Positions 1 through 8,310 of a stretch of DNA of 39,195 nt are shown one piece after another. The stretch comes from Faecalibacterium sp. UBA1762 (GTDB lineage: Bacteria; Bacillota; Clostridia; Oscillospirales; Ruminococcaceae): contig DCHC01000008.1 of assembly GCA_002314755.1 (NCBI GenBank), positions 1 through 39,195 of the forward strand, in the 5' to 3' direction. Made by a program: the position numbers and the translations under genes. Position 1 is the stretch's first letter, and every line of letters starts with the position of its first letter. The notes beneath the pieces are model-generated. The model made no database searches. It saw only the letters and a list, made by a program, of their open reading frames with translations, and was not told the DNA's origin.

Positions 1-1
1 A

Positions 2-121
2 CACACAATTTCGGACTTGACTAAACTCCCGCTGGAGCAAATCCTACGGGAGAGCGGTATGTCTGAGGCGACATTTTATAGAAGATTGCGGGAATACAGA
101 CTGGTTAATGACAAGAAGTAG
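2..121 (+). CDS. C-terminal tail of a probable resolvase-type recombinase (5' truncated by window edge)
   Basis: An open frame enters from the left edge and ends at TAG 119-121. It gives about 39 residues ending in REYRLVNDKK. The segment LEQILRESGMSEATFYRRL has the pattern of the resolvase/invertase C-terminal helix-turn-helix: a short helix, a G-M/V-S turn, and a recognition helix rich in T, Y and R. That fits the DNA-binding tail of a small serine recombinase. Only the tail is visible, so another HTH protein cannot be excluded. The stop codon sits at the foot of a perfect palindrome (120-149), which would suit a recombinase acting beside its own gene. The family call is inference. Confidence 0.45.
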   Translation, partial: HTISDLTKLPLEQILRESGMSEATFYRRLREYRLVNDKK

Positions 122-149
122 CTCTCAAAAGGTGTACCTTTTGAGAGCT
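120..149. repeat. Perfect 14-bp inverted repeat beside the recombinase tail
   Basis: AGCTCTCAAAAGGT (120-133) and its exact reverse complement (136-149) are separated by two bases. As RNA this is a strong hairpin with no U-tract after it. The core CAAAAGGT..ACCTTTTG recurs at 256-283, so it may be a protein-binding dyad or recombination site rather than a simple terminator. Confidence 0.6.
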
Positions 150-255
150 ACTTACATGCATCTATCATACTCTAAACCCATAGCTTTTTCAAGGGGTTTT
201 CAATTTTTTTATCAAAAATCTTGAAAAGTCAAATATTATTTCATTCCAACCGGAA

Positions 256-283
256 ATTATCAAAAGGTACGCCTTTTGATAAT
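256..283. repeat. Second palindrome with the same CAAAAGG/CCTTTTG core
   Basis: ATTATCAAAAGG (256-267) pairs exactly with CCTTTTGATAAT (272-283) around a TACG centre. It shares its core with the palindrome at 120-149 but has different outer flanks. The remaining stretch between the recombinase tail and the DnaK fragment (150-255 and 284-408) is AT-rich, and I see no gene in it. Confidence 0.55.
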
Positions 284-408
284 ACTATAGTTGGAAATCG
301 AAGGCGGAAAAGGTCTCATGCGGTTTGGTAGTACTTTTTTCGACTGTTCTTCTTGTTTTTGCCGTTACTATTGTTAATTTTGGGGCTTAATTCATAGGAG
401 GATAAACA

Positions 409-966
409 ATGGGACTCGCAATTGGGATAGACTTGGGAACTACATATTCTGCCGTTGCTATTATGCAAGAGGACGGGAAACCAACAATAGTGCCAAATAT
501 TGAAGGTCAAAATATAACTCCGTCGGTGATCTTGTTTCCAGATGCTTCGAGCGGGTCAGATGAGCCGCTTGTTGGCGACATGGCGAAACATTCAGCTGTA
601 ACGGCTCCATTAGATGTTGTTCAGTTTGTAAAACGTCAAATGGGCGATCCAAATTGGAGGTTTGAATCAGCAAACGGTCATTCATACACCGCTGAGGAAG
701 TATCTGCAGTCATTTTAAAAAAGCTAAAAAATGACGCCGAAATTGCACTTGGTCAGCCCATTGTGAGCGCTGTAATTACCGTTCCCGCATATTTTGATGA
801 TGCAAGAAGGACTGCAACAAAGCAAGCAGGACAAATTGCGGAGTTAAAAGTGCTTAGAGTTCTTAATGAGCCAACAGCTGCCGCAATGTCATATGGACTT
901 AGTCAGAAGAAAAATCCAACATCTCTGCCAGGTTTCAATTTAACACTGTCCCCCATAGACCGATGA
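409..966 (+). CDS. dnaK: Truncated Hsp70/DnaK, N-terminal ATPase lobe only
   Basis: The start has an excellent ribosome site (TAGGAGG, 7-nt spacing). The protein opens with the Hsp70 phosphate-1 motif GIDLGTTYSAVAIM. It continues through EGQNITPSV, the VITVPAYFDDARRTATKQAG segment and VLRVLNEPTAAAMSYGL, all hallmarks of the DnaK nucleotide-binding domain. The Hsp70 match stops at about residue 169, after SYGLSQKK. Sixteen unrelated residues (PTSLPGFNLTLSPIDR) follow, then TGA. Full DnaK is about 600 residues, so phosphate-2, subdomain IIB and the whole substrate-binding domain are missing. It cannot be a working chaperone. It is most likely a relic made by a deletion or insertion junction near 915, consistent with the recombinase remains just upstream. 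It may still be transcribed, because an intrinsic terminator follows it. Confidence 0.85.
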   Translation: MGLAIGIDLGTTYSAVAIMQEDGKPTIVPNIEGQNITPSVILFPDASSGSDEPLVGDMAKHSAVTAPLDVVQFVKRQMGDPNWRFESANGHSYTAEEVSAVILKKLKNDAEIALGQPIVSAVITVPAYFDDARRTATKQAGQIAELKVLRVLNEPTAAAMSYGLSQKKNPTSLPGFNLTLSPIDR

Positions 967-992
967 CCTATCAGGGCTGTCGGTCTTTTTTT
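957..992 (+). terminator. Intrinsic terminator after the DnaK fragment
   Basis: AGACCGA (957-963) pairs with TCGGTCT (980-986), followed by a run of seven T. It overlaps the last codons of the truncated dnaK frame, so this 3' end probably came from a different gene. Confidence 0.75.
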
Positions 993-1024
993 ATGCTCAA
1001 AATCAAGAAAGGAAGTGTTGCCCC

Positions 1025-1150
1025 ATGACAAATCTCGAGCGGTATGTACTGTTCTGCTTCGTTACACAAGAAAACCCGCAAATTCAGTATGGATGCTTCA
1101 TCAGCCGTACAGAATCTGCGGGTACCGCGGCACCACAACGCCATGACTAA
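1025..1150 (+). CDS. Small ORF of unknown function (41 aa)
   Basis: ATG 1025 is preceded by AAAGGAAG at about 9-10 nt. The frame begins MTNLERYVLFCFVTQENPQ and ends at TAA 1148-1150. I do not recognise it. An imperfect 12-bp inverted repeat (1074-1085 with 1112-1123, ACCCGCAAATTC/GAATCTGCGGGT) lies inside the frame, so the stretch could be a structured RNA or an element end rather than a gene. It may equally be the first part of a truncated protein, as it lies in the same scarred region as the broken dnaK. The rest of 993-1290 shows no other gene. Confidence 0.25.
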   Translation: MTNLERYVLFCFVTQENPQIQYGCFISRTESAGTAAPQRHD

Positions 1151-1197
1151 TTTGACTATATTACATGATTCTACCGTTTTCTTGACAGATGGCAATT

Positions 1198-1222
1198 CAA
1201 AAATCCGGTAGTTTCATCCGGA
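1198..1222 (-). terminator. Intrinsic terminator ending the polysaccharide operon
   Basis: On the minus strand, TCCGG-N9-CCGGA is followed by TTTTTG, about 75 nt past the stop of the last glycosyltransferase gene. Confidence 0.55.
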
Positions 1223-1294
1223 AATTGTTTTAAAAAATAACCGTCTCAGTGTGATAGTATGGTTTTATTCATCGCTGTTCTCCGTCAGGATATC

Positions 1295-2179
1295 CTATCG
1301 ACAGCTTATTTTGACCATATCATTGCGGTAGATACCAATAGAGTTTCTTTGATTGCGTTTCCATTTGTCAGGAGCGACCACAATTTTGTCAGTACGGTCA
1401 GAAAGATAGGAGCCCCACCAGGAAAATGTGCTATTTGACAAAATATAATGCTTGCATTTTGACATAAGAATCAGAGCTTCAGCATCACTTATTCCATCCA
1501 CAAATACGGAACCGTCCGGAATATAGGGCTTTTGTTTTACCGCGGCAATATCATTTGTAAAAATGATAAACCTTGGATTTTGTATCCTGTCATAGATGTA
1601 GCTTATCGCTTTTTGGTAGTAGCGGTCTGTACACACATGAAGAAATCGGTTCCTTGGTTTCAGATAATCCCCAAGCCGGATATGAATCGCAACCGTATTT
1701 CCGTTTTCTATCTCGCTTAGTAATTGTAATGCCGTTACGGATAACGGCTTCTTTAGAGTATACTGTTCTTTAATTTTTTCTGATACCTCTAAAAAATAAC
1801 TTTCACTTTGAAAATAGCCATAGATATGATTGTCCTTTTTCCCGGATTTGCGTAAAGGATAGTAGTAAGAGTCAAAATTAAAGTACAAACCGTTGCGGAT
1901 ACAATGATAATAGACGCCGCTGCCGATTTTATCACGGTTGATTACTCTGATCAACCTTTGAAAAATACGGTATACTTTTCTTTTACGGATTAAGCGCGTA
2001 CTGTTACAGGTATCGGTTTGGTCGTACTTCAGGTTAAAACAGCAGATTGACGGTTGTCTGTCACCGTAATAGCCTGTCTCCAAATAGAGCGTATCATTCA
2101 TTTGGCTGGCTAAATGAAAGGCGAACGCGTATTGAAAAAGCTGGTTTCCCAATCCACCCATTAGTTTGCACTCAATCAT
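1295..2179 (-). CDS. GT11-family glycosyltransferase (alpha-1,2-fucosyltransferase type)
   Basis: This 294-aa protein starts MIECKLMGGLGNQLFQYAFAF, the N-terminal signature of GT11 fucosyltransferases. VAIHIRLGDYL matches the HxRRGDY-type GDP-sugar binding motif, and ILSNSTFSWWGSYL is the conserved C-terminal N-S-T/S-F-S-W-W motif. Length agrees with the family. It should transfer fucose, or a related sugar from its GDP form, onto the polysaccharide repeat unit at the cytoplasmic face of the membrane. The start overlaps the wzx stop by 8 nt, so translation is probably coupled. It is the last gene of the leftward polysaccharide operon. The exact sugar acceptor cannot be read from sequence. Confidence 0.88.
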   Translation of the reverse strand: MIECKLMGGLGNQLFQYAFAFHLASQMNDTLYLETGYYGDRQPSICCFNLKYDQTDTCNSTRLIRKRKVYRIFQRLIRVINRDKIGSGVYYHCIRNGLYFNFDSYYYPLRKSGKKDNHIYGYFQSESYFLEVSEKIKEQYTLKKPLSVTALQLLSEIENGNTVAIHIRLGDYLKPRNRFLHVCTDRYYQKAISYIYDRIQNPRFIIFTNDIAAVKQKPYIPDGSVFVDGISDAEALILMSKCKHYILSNSTFSWWGSYLSDRTDKIVVAPDKWKRNQRNSIGIYRNDMVKISCR

Positions 2180-3587
2180 CAGCTTTCGGTCTCCTTAATA
2201 ATTCCAGAATAGTTTTTTTGTAAAAGAAGAGGGTTAGAACAGCATAAACGATTGTAAACAAGAGCCACCCAAATAACCAACTGGAAGTTGCAGACATCGC
2301 GAAAAAGACAATGATTAACCAAAAGATGTATACATTATTTCTTAACACACTGCATCCGTAGTTGGCTTTAAAATACGCAGAGCAAAGCGTAAACCAAACA
2401 AAAAACATGATCACGGTAGCGACAGAAAGGGAAACCGTGGTTTTAAAAAACCTGTAAGCAAAGGTATTAGCCACAGTAGTAGTGACCAATACAGCAATCG
2501 TTTGCAATAAAAACGTTTTTTCTTTTCCCTCAATTTTAAAGCAATTGTGATACACAAGATCTATTAAGGCAGATAGCAAAACCCCGGGGATTATGATTCG
2601 GAATACCGGCAAAGACGCAGAATAGCTTGGGAAAAGCCATTTTACGATTGGGCAAAGCGGGAAATAAAAGATCAGCATGCCGAAAAGAAGGATTGTCATC
2701 TTTGGCATTACCATATTCAGCGTATACGATACCGCGTCATTTTCCAGCTTTTTCAGGTTCGGGTACAAGACCACAGACAGAGCAGTGGTCAGCGCAGTAA
2801 ATAAAGAGGCAATATTATATGAGAATGCGTACACACCGTATTCCGATGGCGTAAAGCAAGCACTTACAAATTGGCGGTCGATATTCAGCAGGACGGTCGT
2901 ACATAAACCTGACAGCAGCAGAGGAATGCCCAATTTGAAATAAACCCACGCCTCTCTTCGTGAAAGACCGGAGGTTTTGGTAAACACAAGGTCATTAAAA
3001 GTTACCAGATATGTTAAGGAAACAAGAACTGCAATCAAAAACAAAAAACAAACAAAGGGACGATAAGTCAAAACACGGCCGCTTTTTACTGAATAAGCAT
3101 ATATTGATAGAATGCCGCCAACAGTCAGAGCTGTCTGAAGTAAATTGATATTAGAAAATACTCCAAAGCGACAGGTAATCTGGGCGATATATTCAAAGTA
3201 GGTAATCGCGTTTTTCCACAAAATGTAAAGGAACAATAGAACAAATATGAACTTAATTTCGCCCTTTAAAAAAAACAGAGCAAGGATACTGCCTACTATG
3301 GAAATAATCAGTTCCATTCTAAGCAAAAAACGGAATATGCCGCTGAAATACGGTTTGCTTAAATCCGCGTAATTTTTACCGCCGTATTTCAGATAAATTC
3401 CGTCAATAAAACCGAAATGAAAAATTCCGGCGTAAACAGCATACAGGGTAAAAATCCTGTAGTAGCCGTAATCCTCGGTTCCGATCATCTTCGGAATGAA
3501 AAAACTGACTGCGACGCCCGACGCCAATTTAAAGATATTGCATAGGATCACCTTAAGCGATCCGTTTAATATTTTTTTGCTTTCCAT
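2172..3587 (-). CDS. wzx: Wzx-type polysaccharide flippase (MATE/MOP superfamily)
   Basis: A 471-aa polytopic membrane protein with about 12-14 hydrophobic segments. The N-terminal stretch around FFIPKMIGTEDYGYYRIFTLY is typical of Wzx/RfbX flippases, as is the spread of helices over the whole length. Its role would be to move the undecaprenyl-diphosphate-linked repeat unit to the outer face of the membrane. I chose ATG 3587 over the in-frame GTG 3590. Both overlap the end of wzy by about 35 nt and neither has a good ribosome site, so initiation probably depends on coupling to wzy translation. It lies between wzy and the GT11 gene, the usual company for a flippase. Confidence 0.85.
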   Translation of the reverse strand: MESKKILNGSLKVILCNIFKLASGVAVSFFIPKMIGTEDYGYYRIFTLYAVYAGIFHFGFIDGIYLKYGGKNYADLSKPYFSGIFRFLLRMELIISIVGSILALFFLKGEIKFIFVLLFLYILWKNAITYFEYIAQITCRFGVFSNINLLQTALTVGGILSIYAYSVKSGRVLTYRPFVCFLFLIAVLVSLTYLVTFNDLVFTKTSGLSRREAWVYFKLGIPLLLSGLCTTVLLNIDRQFVSACFTPSEYGVYAFSYNIASLFTALTTALSVVLYPNLKKLENDAVSYTLNMVMPKMTILLFGMLIFYFPLCPIVKWLFPSYSASLPVFRIIIPGVLLSALIDLVYHNCFKIEGKEKTFLLQTIAVLVTTTVANTFAYRFFKTTVSLSVATVIMFFVWFTLCSAYFKANYGCSVLRNNVYIFWLIIVFFAMSATSSWLFGWLLFTIVYAVLTLFFYKKTILELLRRPKADD

Positions 3588-4872
3588 CACGTTTCATATT
3601 ATAGTAGGAAAAAAACAATCCAACCAAAGGATAGAACAGTCTTCCTTCGTATAATCCCTCAATTGATATCAGATTCAACAAATACACGGCAACTGTTGCG
3701 AACGCAAAGAACGAAAATTTATCCTTTTTGATTGCGCCAACAAAAAATATAATCAAGGTAATCAAGTATTGAACGGATACACACGCCAACCCCCAAATAC
3801 CCTGTTTCAAGAGCGTATCCAAATAGAAATTATCGTACGACCACATTATTCTGTACCACCAGGAGGTTCCATTACTTACATAATAGTAAGAATAGGGGGT
3901 GTAGCATCTGCCCAGGCCGAATAATGTCTGTTCTCCAAGCATATTTTTTACTCTATCATACAGGTTTAATCTGTAATAATAGGTTGACTGACTGTCGTTT
4001 TTTACAGACGCATAGTGAAAGAAGATTTCAAGAAAATTATTCCAAAGCCCGACAATGACATCAACATTCAAAAAATATAAAACAAGGCACCCCGCACCGG
4101 CGAGGCAGAATGCCCCGAGAAATATTTTTTGTGATATCTTATCCAGTTTAAACAAGTATAACAGGTGAAGGACACCGGCAAAGAATATGGCTGCCTTGGA
4201 TAGTGTAAACAGAATGGCTATATCCAGAAAGGAGATTATCAGGATGTACGCCACATTCTTTTTGCCAAACGGATCCCGGTTTATCAGGGTCAGCTTATAA
4301 AAGCAGATCGAAACGATAAAAGTCAGATAAATACCAAATGAAATGGCGTTCCCAAGACTGGAGCTCAACCGATGTAAGCCCCAACGGACGGGGCCGCTTG
4401 AGGCCGATATTTGATATTCCCCGGTATAATTATCTACCAGGGAGAAAATATTAAAACCAAATAATTGTGAAAAAGATGTAACGGCCAGCAAAATGCCGGA
4501 GATGAAAAATATGTTTAGGACAGTATTGCGTTTTTCATCGGTATCCAGCATGATGATGTAATAGATAATCATCAAATACCGAATGCTGATATAGTGCATT
4601 GCGCCGGTTGTCAACAGTTCACCGTTCGCGATCATCGGAACAATAAACGTGCCGAGAGCCAAAACACTGATCAGCACCCTTGTCTTTGTAAACCGAAAGC
4701 TTCGTATCTGATCAGAGAAGATCAGCGTAACAAAGGCAAAAAGCACCAGAAATCTGCCCGCATAGATATTTTTAATCGTACAATATTGCGGAAGAATCGG
4801 ATAAAGGAACGAGAAAAAATAGAGGTAAATATCCGAAAAAGTTTTTCGCTTTAAGTTTGTCAGTATCTTCAT
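3553..4872 (-). CDS. wzy: Wzy-like O-antigen/capsule polymerase (O-antigen ligase superfamily)
   Basis: A 439-aa very hydrophobic protein with about 10-12 predicted membrane segments. A long extracytoplasmic loop (roughly residues 285-345) contains YYYRLNLYDRVKNMLG and LFGLGRCYTPY. That loop, rich in R, Y and G between late helices, is what Wzy polymerases and WaaL-type ligases have in common. Beside wzx and a chain-length regulator, polymerase is the better reading. It would join flipped repeat units outside the membrane. The ribosome site is weak (AAAG before ATG). The gene begins 25 nt after the Wzz-like gene ends. Sequence identity within this family is normally too low to name the polymer. 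Confidence 0.78.
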   Translation of the reverse strand: MKILTNLKRKTFSDIYLYFFSFLYPILPQYCTIKNIYAGRFLVLFAFVTLIFSDQIRSFRFTKTRVLISVLALGTFIVPMIANGELLTTGAMHYISIRYLMIIYYIIMLDTDEKRNTVLNIFFISGILLAVTSFSQLFGFNIFSLVDNYTGEYQISASSGPVRWGLHRLSSSLGNAISFGIYLTFIVSICFYKLTLINRDPFGKKNVAYILIISFLDIAILFTLSKAAIFFAGVLHLLYLFKLDKISQKIFLGAFCLAGAGCLVLYFLNVDVIVGLWNNFLEIFFHYASVKNDSQSTYYYRLNLYDRVKNMLGEQTLFGLGRCYTPYSYYYVSNGTSWWYRIMWSYDNFYLDTLLKQGIWGLACVSVQYLITLIIFFVGAIKKDKFSFFAFATVAVYLLNLISIEGLYEGRLFYPLVGLFFSYYNMKRDGKQKNIKRIA

Positions 4873-4896
4873 TTTTACTTTCTGTCAATCCGATTA

Positions 4897-5748
4897 TCAG
4901 TGTAAATAATCTATAGGCTTTGCGATGCAGATCAGTGCATCGCAATCTTCATATTTACGAGAATGAACCGTATCATAACTTGATTTTCTGTAAGTAAGGA
5001 CCAACAGCTTTTTTGCAGGCTGTCCGTTGTCATACAAGACAGTATCTGTATCCGTGATGACCGAATTAAAACCGTGCTTTTTTACATATCTTCCCAAGTT
5101 TTTTCTCAAAACAAGATCTGCGCCATCGGCAAATGCGGTATAGATTTTCGGGTCAAACAAATCAAAAACGATGGGCAGCGCAGCAGCAAGAAGAAGGCAA
5201 AAAGACAAGCAGATATAGTTGACGGTTTTAGATTTCTCACTTATTTTAACCATGTCGGCAGAACCTTTGTCAAACAAAAAACTATATCTACCGTAAAAGT
5301 CACGGTTCATTTTTTTAACAATGTGTTCTCCCAATGATTTATGACACTGTTTTGCCAGTACGGGGCTTGTAATCAGGACAGATAAATGAAATACTTTTCC
5401 GTAATCCTCATAGACCTGTGTTTCACAGGTCAGTGCTCGGAAATCCCGTGAGGAATAGCTATTTTCACCTGCAACATCTTCCATAACACTGTTGAAATAA
5501 TCCGCATATTCCCGCAGAGAGGACTCACTGATAACGACACCAACCACCTGCTCACTGGCCCAATCACTGATGTTTGGATCACTGGCAGAAAAGTTAAAAC
5601 TGACCTGATATTGCTCGGTTTCCCCGCCGGGTATCTTCCACAGACAGACAAGCGCTGCAATACACAGCGCAACCACCGTCGGGAGATATCTGATATAACA
5701 GTTAATCAAATCGGGAAGGGCGTATCTTTTATTGGTATATTTTCTCAC
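4897..5748 (-). CDS. Wzz/CapA-type chain-length regulator
   Basis: A 283-aa protein with the Wzz topology: a cytoplasmic N-terminus, TM1 (around YLPTVVALCIAALVCLW, residues 18-35), a long extracytoplasmic part of about 150 residues, and TM2 (around YICLSFCLLLAAALPIVF). A C-terminal tail of about 80 residues follows. The tail contains VLVLTYRKSSYD but no Walker motif, so a BY-kinase is not fused here. It should set polymer length by interacting with Wzy. The start is a GTG at 5748, 20 nt inside the upstream gene, with GGAG 12 nt before it. No better in-frame start exists before the first membrane segment. Confidence 0.72.
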   Translation of the reverse strand: MRKYTNKRYALPDLINCYIRYLPTVVALCIAALVCLWKIPGGETEQYQVSFNFSASDPNISDWASEQVVGVVISESSLREYADYFNSVMEDVAGENSYSSRDFRALTCETQVYEDYGKVFHLSVLITSPVLAKQCHKSLGEHIVKKMNRDFYGRYSFLFDKGSADMVKISEKSKTVNYICLSFCLLLAAALPIVFDLFDPKIYTAFADGADLVLRKNLGRYVKKHGFNSVITDTDTVLYDNGQPAKKLLVLTYRKSSYDTVHSRKYEDCDALICIAKPIDYLH

Positions 5749-6865
5749 CTGTATAGTATTCTCCTGTATCTTTTAATGCCTGTCTGATCGCAGACAGCTT
5801 TTCGTACCCATATTTTGTATCCGGTTCAAGGTAGCCGCCTTCAGCCCACTCGTTCCATGCAAAGAAAAACATAAAATCTCTGTGGTAAACGTCTTTTGTT
5901 TTCTGAATCAATTTGGTCATATACTCCTGAAATAATTTGGAGTCATAGCCCTCTATGACAGACCCGCCCTTCTCCCGTCTGGGCGTATTATCCCAATCAA
6001 CAAAACCGCATGGAACACTGTTACCTGAAACCGGAGGAGTATTAAGAATATAATTCCAGATATCGCGATAGTTGTATTTCTTCAGTAAATCAGGATTACC
6101 GATGTTCATTTTATATTTGTACGAAAAAGATTTGAGACATCTGAAGGCGTGCCGAAATAACCCCGGAATCTTTGATTTCATAAATGTTCTGGCATATAAC
6201 GGCTGATATTCAATGTCATAATCAAAGAACAGCCCTTCCCGATAATCCTTTAGATCGTATGCCAGCGATTGATAGGCAAATTCTATTCCGGCGAATCCGT
6301 CGGTTATCGCCCGTTCCCGGAAGAATGCCATCATCTCTTTTATACAGGGAATAATTTCCGGCCGGTATATAACCAGCAAAGGCTTGTTACCGTTTTTGAT
6401 ATACCGCTCATCCGAAAAGAACGGCTTGAAGTATTGATAGTGCTCCTCCCACTCGTTTCGGTTCCCGTATTTTTGTTCGATTAATATTTTGTCCTTATTG
6501 GAAACCCATGCGTTGGTCCAGTGCTCGTTTGCCCAACACAGACAAAACGGCATGTTCAGGGTTCTGTCGCGCAAAAAATTTTCGACCGGTTTTTCCAAAA
6601 GCTTTTTCCCGCTAAACCAGTAATGGTAAAAGCAAAAGCCGTATATGCCATATTCCTTTGCCATTTGACATTGCCGACTTAAGGTCTTGTTGTCATCCAG
6701 CAAACAGTAGTAGTTCCCGTCTAACGGAATTCTCGGCTGATTATGCCCAGGGTATAGGGGCCTCGCTTTTTTGACATTTGTCCATTCGGTAAAACCCTTA
6801 CCCCACCATTGATCGTTTTCCGGTATGGTGTGAAATTGGGGTAGATAAAAAGCGATAATCTTCAT
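5729..6865 (-). CDS. WbsX-like protein (GH99-like domain)
   Basis: The 378-aa protein opens MKIIAFYLPQFHTIPENDQW and continues WGKGFTEWTNV, the signature of WbsX-type proteins found in O-antigen and capsule clusters. Later motifs FCLCWANEHW and FFFAWNEWAEGGYLEPD belong to the same TIM-barrel, GH99-like family. In such clusters it is annotated either as a glycosyltransferase-associated or a glycoside-hydrolase-like protein; its biochemical role is not settled. No signal peptide is visible, so it acts in the cytoplasm. It starts one base after the GT4 stop codon (TAATATG) and overlaps the Wzz-like gene by 20 nt, so it is firmly part of the operon. Confidence 0.85.
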   Translation of the reverse strand: MKIIAFYLPQFHTIPENDQWWGKGFTEWTNVKKARPLYPGHNQPRIPLDGNYYCLLDDNKTLSRQCQMAKEYGIYGFCFYHYWFSGKKLLEKPVENFLRDRTLNMPFCLCWANEHWTNAWVSNKDKILIEQKYGNRNEWEEHYQYFKPFFSDERYIKNGNKPLLVIYRPEIIPCIKEMMAFFRERAITDGFAGIEFAYQSLAYDLKDYREGLFFDYDIEYQPLYARTFMKSKIPGLFRHAFRCLKSFSYKYKMNIGNPDLLKKYNYRDIWNYILNTPPVSGNSVPCGFVDWDNTPRREKGGSVIEGYDSKLFQEYMTKLIQKTKDVYHRDFMFFFAWNEWAEGGYLEPDTKYGYEKLSAIRQALKDTGEYYTGEKIYQ

Positions 6866-6866
6866 A

Positions 6867-8069
6867 TTAACTCTTTCGTTTTTCTTTAGATGCAGCGCAT
6901 AAAGATTCCTTATATGTTAACTGTTTTTCAAATTCCTCGGCTAACTTCCGACCGATTTCATTCCATTCAAAGCTATCACCGAAATGCTTGTACATGTTGT
7001 CCCCTATGGCATTTAACTCAACATCTGGGATTGTTCGGTCAATGATCAACAGCTGTTTTTTCAAATAATCATCGTCGTTCTCAATCACAAAACCGCAGTC
7101 ATCTGTGTCAATGTATTCCTCGATTACTCCGAATTTTGTTGTCAGCACTGGTTTGCGGAATGCGGCAGCCGTAAAGGCGACGCCGCTCATGGAACCGTCC
7201 CGATACGGCAGAATAATCAAGTGTGATTTTGTAACGAGAAAATTAAAAAGGTTATTATCTATGAGGCCGGGAATATAAAGCAAATTTTTACAGCAGCTCA
7301 TCATCTGTTCTACTCTGTCAAAATCCGGATAATGGCCGACTATTTTACCGGCGATGATCAGCAAAGACCCGGTGGAATCCAATGCGTCATGCCAGCACCG
7401 AACCAGCCGGTCAACGCCCTTATCCGGATCTATTCTGCCGATGAAAAGATAGATGCGTCGGTATTTGGAGATCGTGTTTACCAAATTGGCATCAACGGTT
7501 TGCTCTGTAAAGGAGAAATCCTGATGATGAAAATTGCCATGGTGTTGGATAACCACTTTCGGATATTCCTCCGGAAACAATTTTTTAAAAGTTTGTTTCA
7601 TTTTGAGGCCATGGACCTCTATCACATCAGCAATATGATATAATTTTTGAAAAGCAGGTAGGTTTTTTGTCCCACTGGAGTGAGGAAGAATATTGTGTGC
7701 TTTCAATGAAAACACTTTACATTTTTTCTTCAAAATCTTGAAAAGTACCGCATCTATTCCGTACAAGATAGGCCACTCGACGTGTATAACATCGAATTGC
7801 TGTCGGCTTGCCAACAGAATTATTTTGGCGTACGCATACATATATTCAAAGCCTTTTACTACATTTTGTAAGCTACGGTTTTTTATCCGGTCAGAGAACT
7901 TGTAAAACCAGTTCCGGATTTCAAAATGCACCGGTTTATCAACGGAACAATGATAGGAGGAAACCAGCGTGATATTGGCGGCACCGGAAAGACCGGATAC
8001 CAATCCGATAGAATATAGATACAAGCTGGTTCCGTTGGTACACCTTGAGTCGATATATAGAATAGTCAT
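6867..8069 (-). CDS. GT4-family glycosyltransferase
   Basis: A 400-aa GT-B-fold enzyme. The N-terminal part contains the family's secretory-looking but cytoplasmic start MTILYIDSRCTNGTSLYLYS. The C-terminal domain carries LFIGRIDPDKGVDRLV (the Rossmann start with G-R/K motif), IPGLIDNNLFNFLVTKSHLIILPYRDGSMSG (split here into family blocks) and PVLTTKFGVIEEYI, where the GT4 E-x7-E pattern is expected. It adds one sugar from a nucleotide donor to the lipid-linked repeat unit. The frame is open 15 codons further upstream, but ATG 8069 has GGGAG ahead of it and matches the family start. It is the first gene of the leftward operon, about 70 nt from the promoter's likely start site. Confidence 0.85.
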   Translation of the reverse strand: MTILYIDSRCTNGTSLYLYSIGLVSGLSGAANITLVSSYHCSVDKPVHFEIRNWFYKFSDRIKNRSLQNVVKGFEYMYAYAKIILLASRQQFDVIHVEWPILYGIDAVLFKILKKKCKVFSLKAHNILPHSSGTKNLPAFQKLYHIADVIEVHGLKMKQTFKKLFPEEYPKVVIQHHGNFHHQDFSFTEQTVDANLVNTISKYRRIYLFIGRIDPDKGVDRLVRCWHDALDSTGSLLIIAGKIVGHYPDFDRVEQMMSCCKNLLYIPGLIDNNLFNFLVTKSHLIILPYRDGSMSGVAFTAAAFRKPVLTTKFGVIEEYIDTDDCGFVIENDDDYLKKQLLIIDRTIPDVELNAIGDNMYKHFGDSFEWNEIGRKLAEEFEKQLTYKESLCAASKEKRKS

Positions 8070-8148
8070 TGTTTGGCCATTTCTCCCTAAACATCCGGTT
8101 ATTTCCGAACGCAAACTAAATACATCACGCTATTTTTATACGCCAAAA

Positions 8149-8177
8149 ATCATACCGCTTTTTGAAATTATTGTCAA
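8149..8177 (-). promoter_or_regulatory. Sigma-A promoter of the leftward polysaccharide operon
   Basis: On the minus strand TTGACA (8177-8172), a 17-nt spacer and TATGAT (8154-8149) form a near-consensus promoter upstream of the GT4 gene. Confidence 0.75.
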
Positions 8178-8214
8178 TAATAGGCAACGGATTTGGTTGC
8201 ACTCAATTAAAATA

Positions 8215-8243
8215 TTGCTTCATTTTCTTTTTTGACTTATAAT
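8215..8243 (+). promoter_or_regulatory. Sigma-A promoter of the priming transferase gene
   Basis: TTGCTT (8215-8220), a 17-nt spacer and TATAAT (8238-8243), back to back with the leftward promoter. The predicted start site near 8250 gives a leader of about 60 nt. Confidence 0.7.
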
Positions 8244-8310
8244 AAATGTAATTCTTTTTTGCCAATTCAGATGCAACTAAATAAAGATGCCGAAGGGAGA
8301 ACCTTACACA

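Noticed and set aside
1074..1123. CRISPR-like or IS-end repeat
   Set aside because: Only a single imperfect inverted repeat is present; no second copy, target duplication or transposase is visible.
8231..8242. TTGACT directly next to TATAAT as a promoter pair
   Set aside because: There is no spacer between them; the properly spaced -35 is TTGCTT at 8215.
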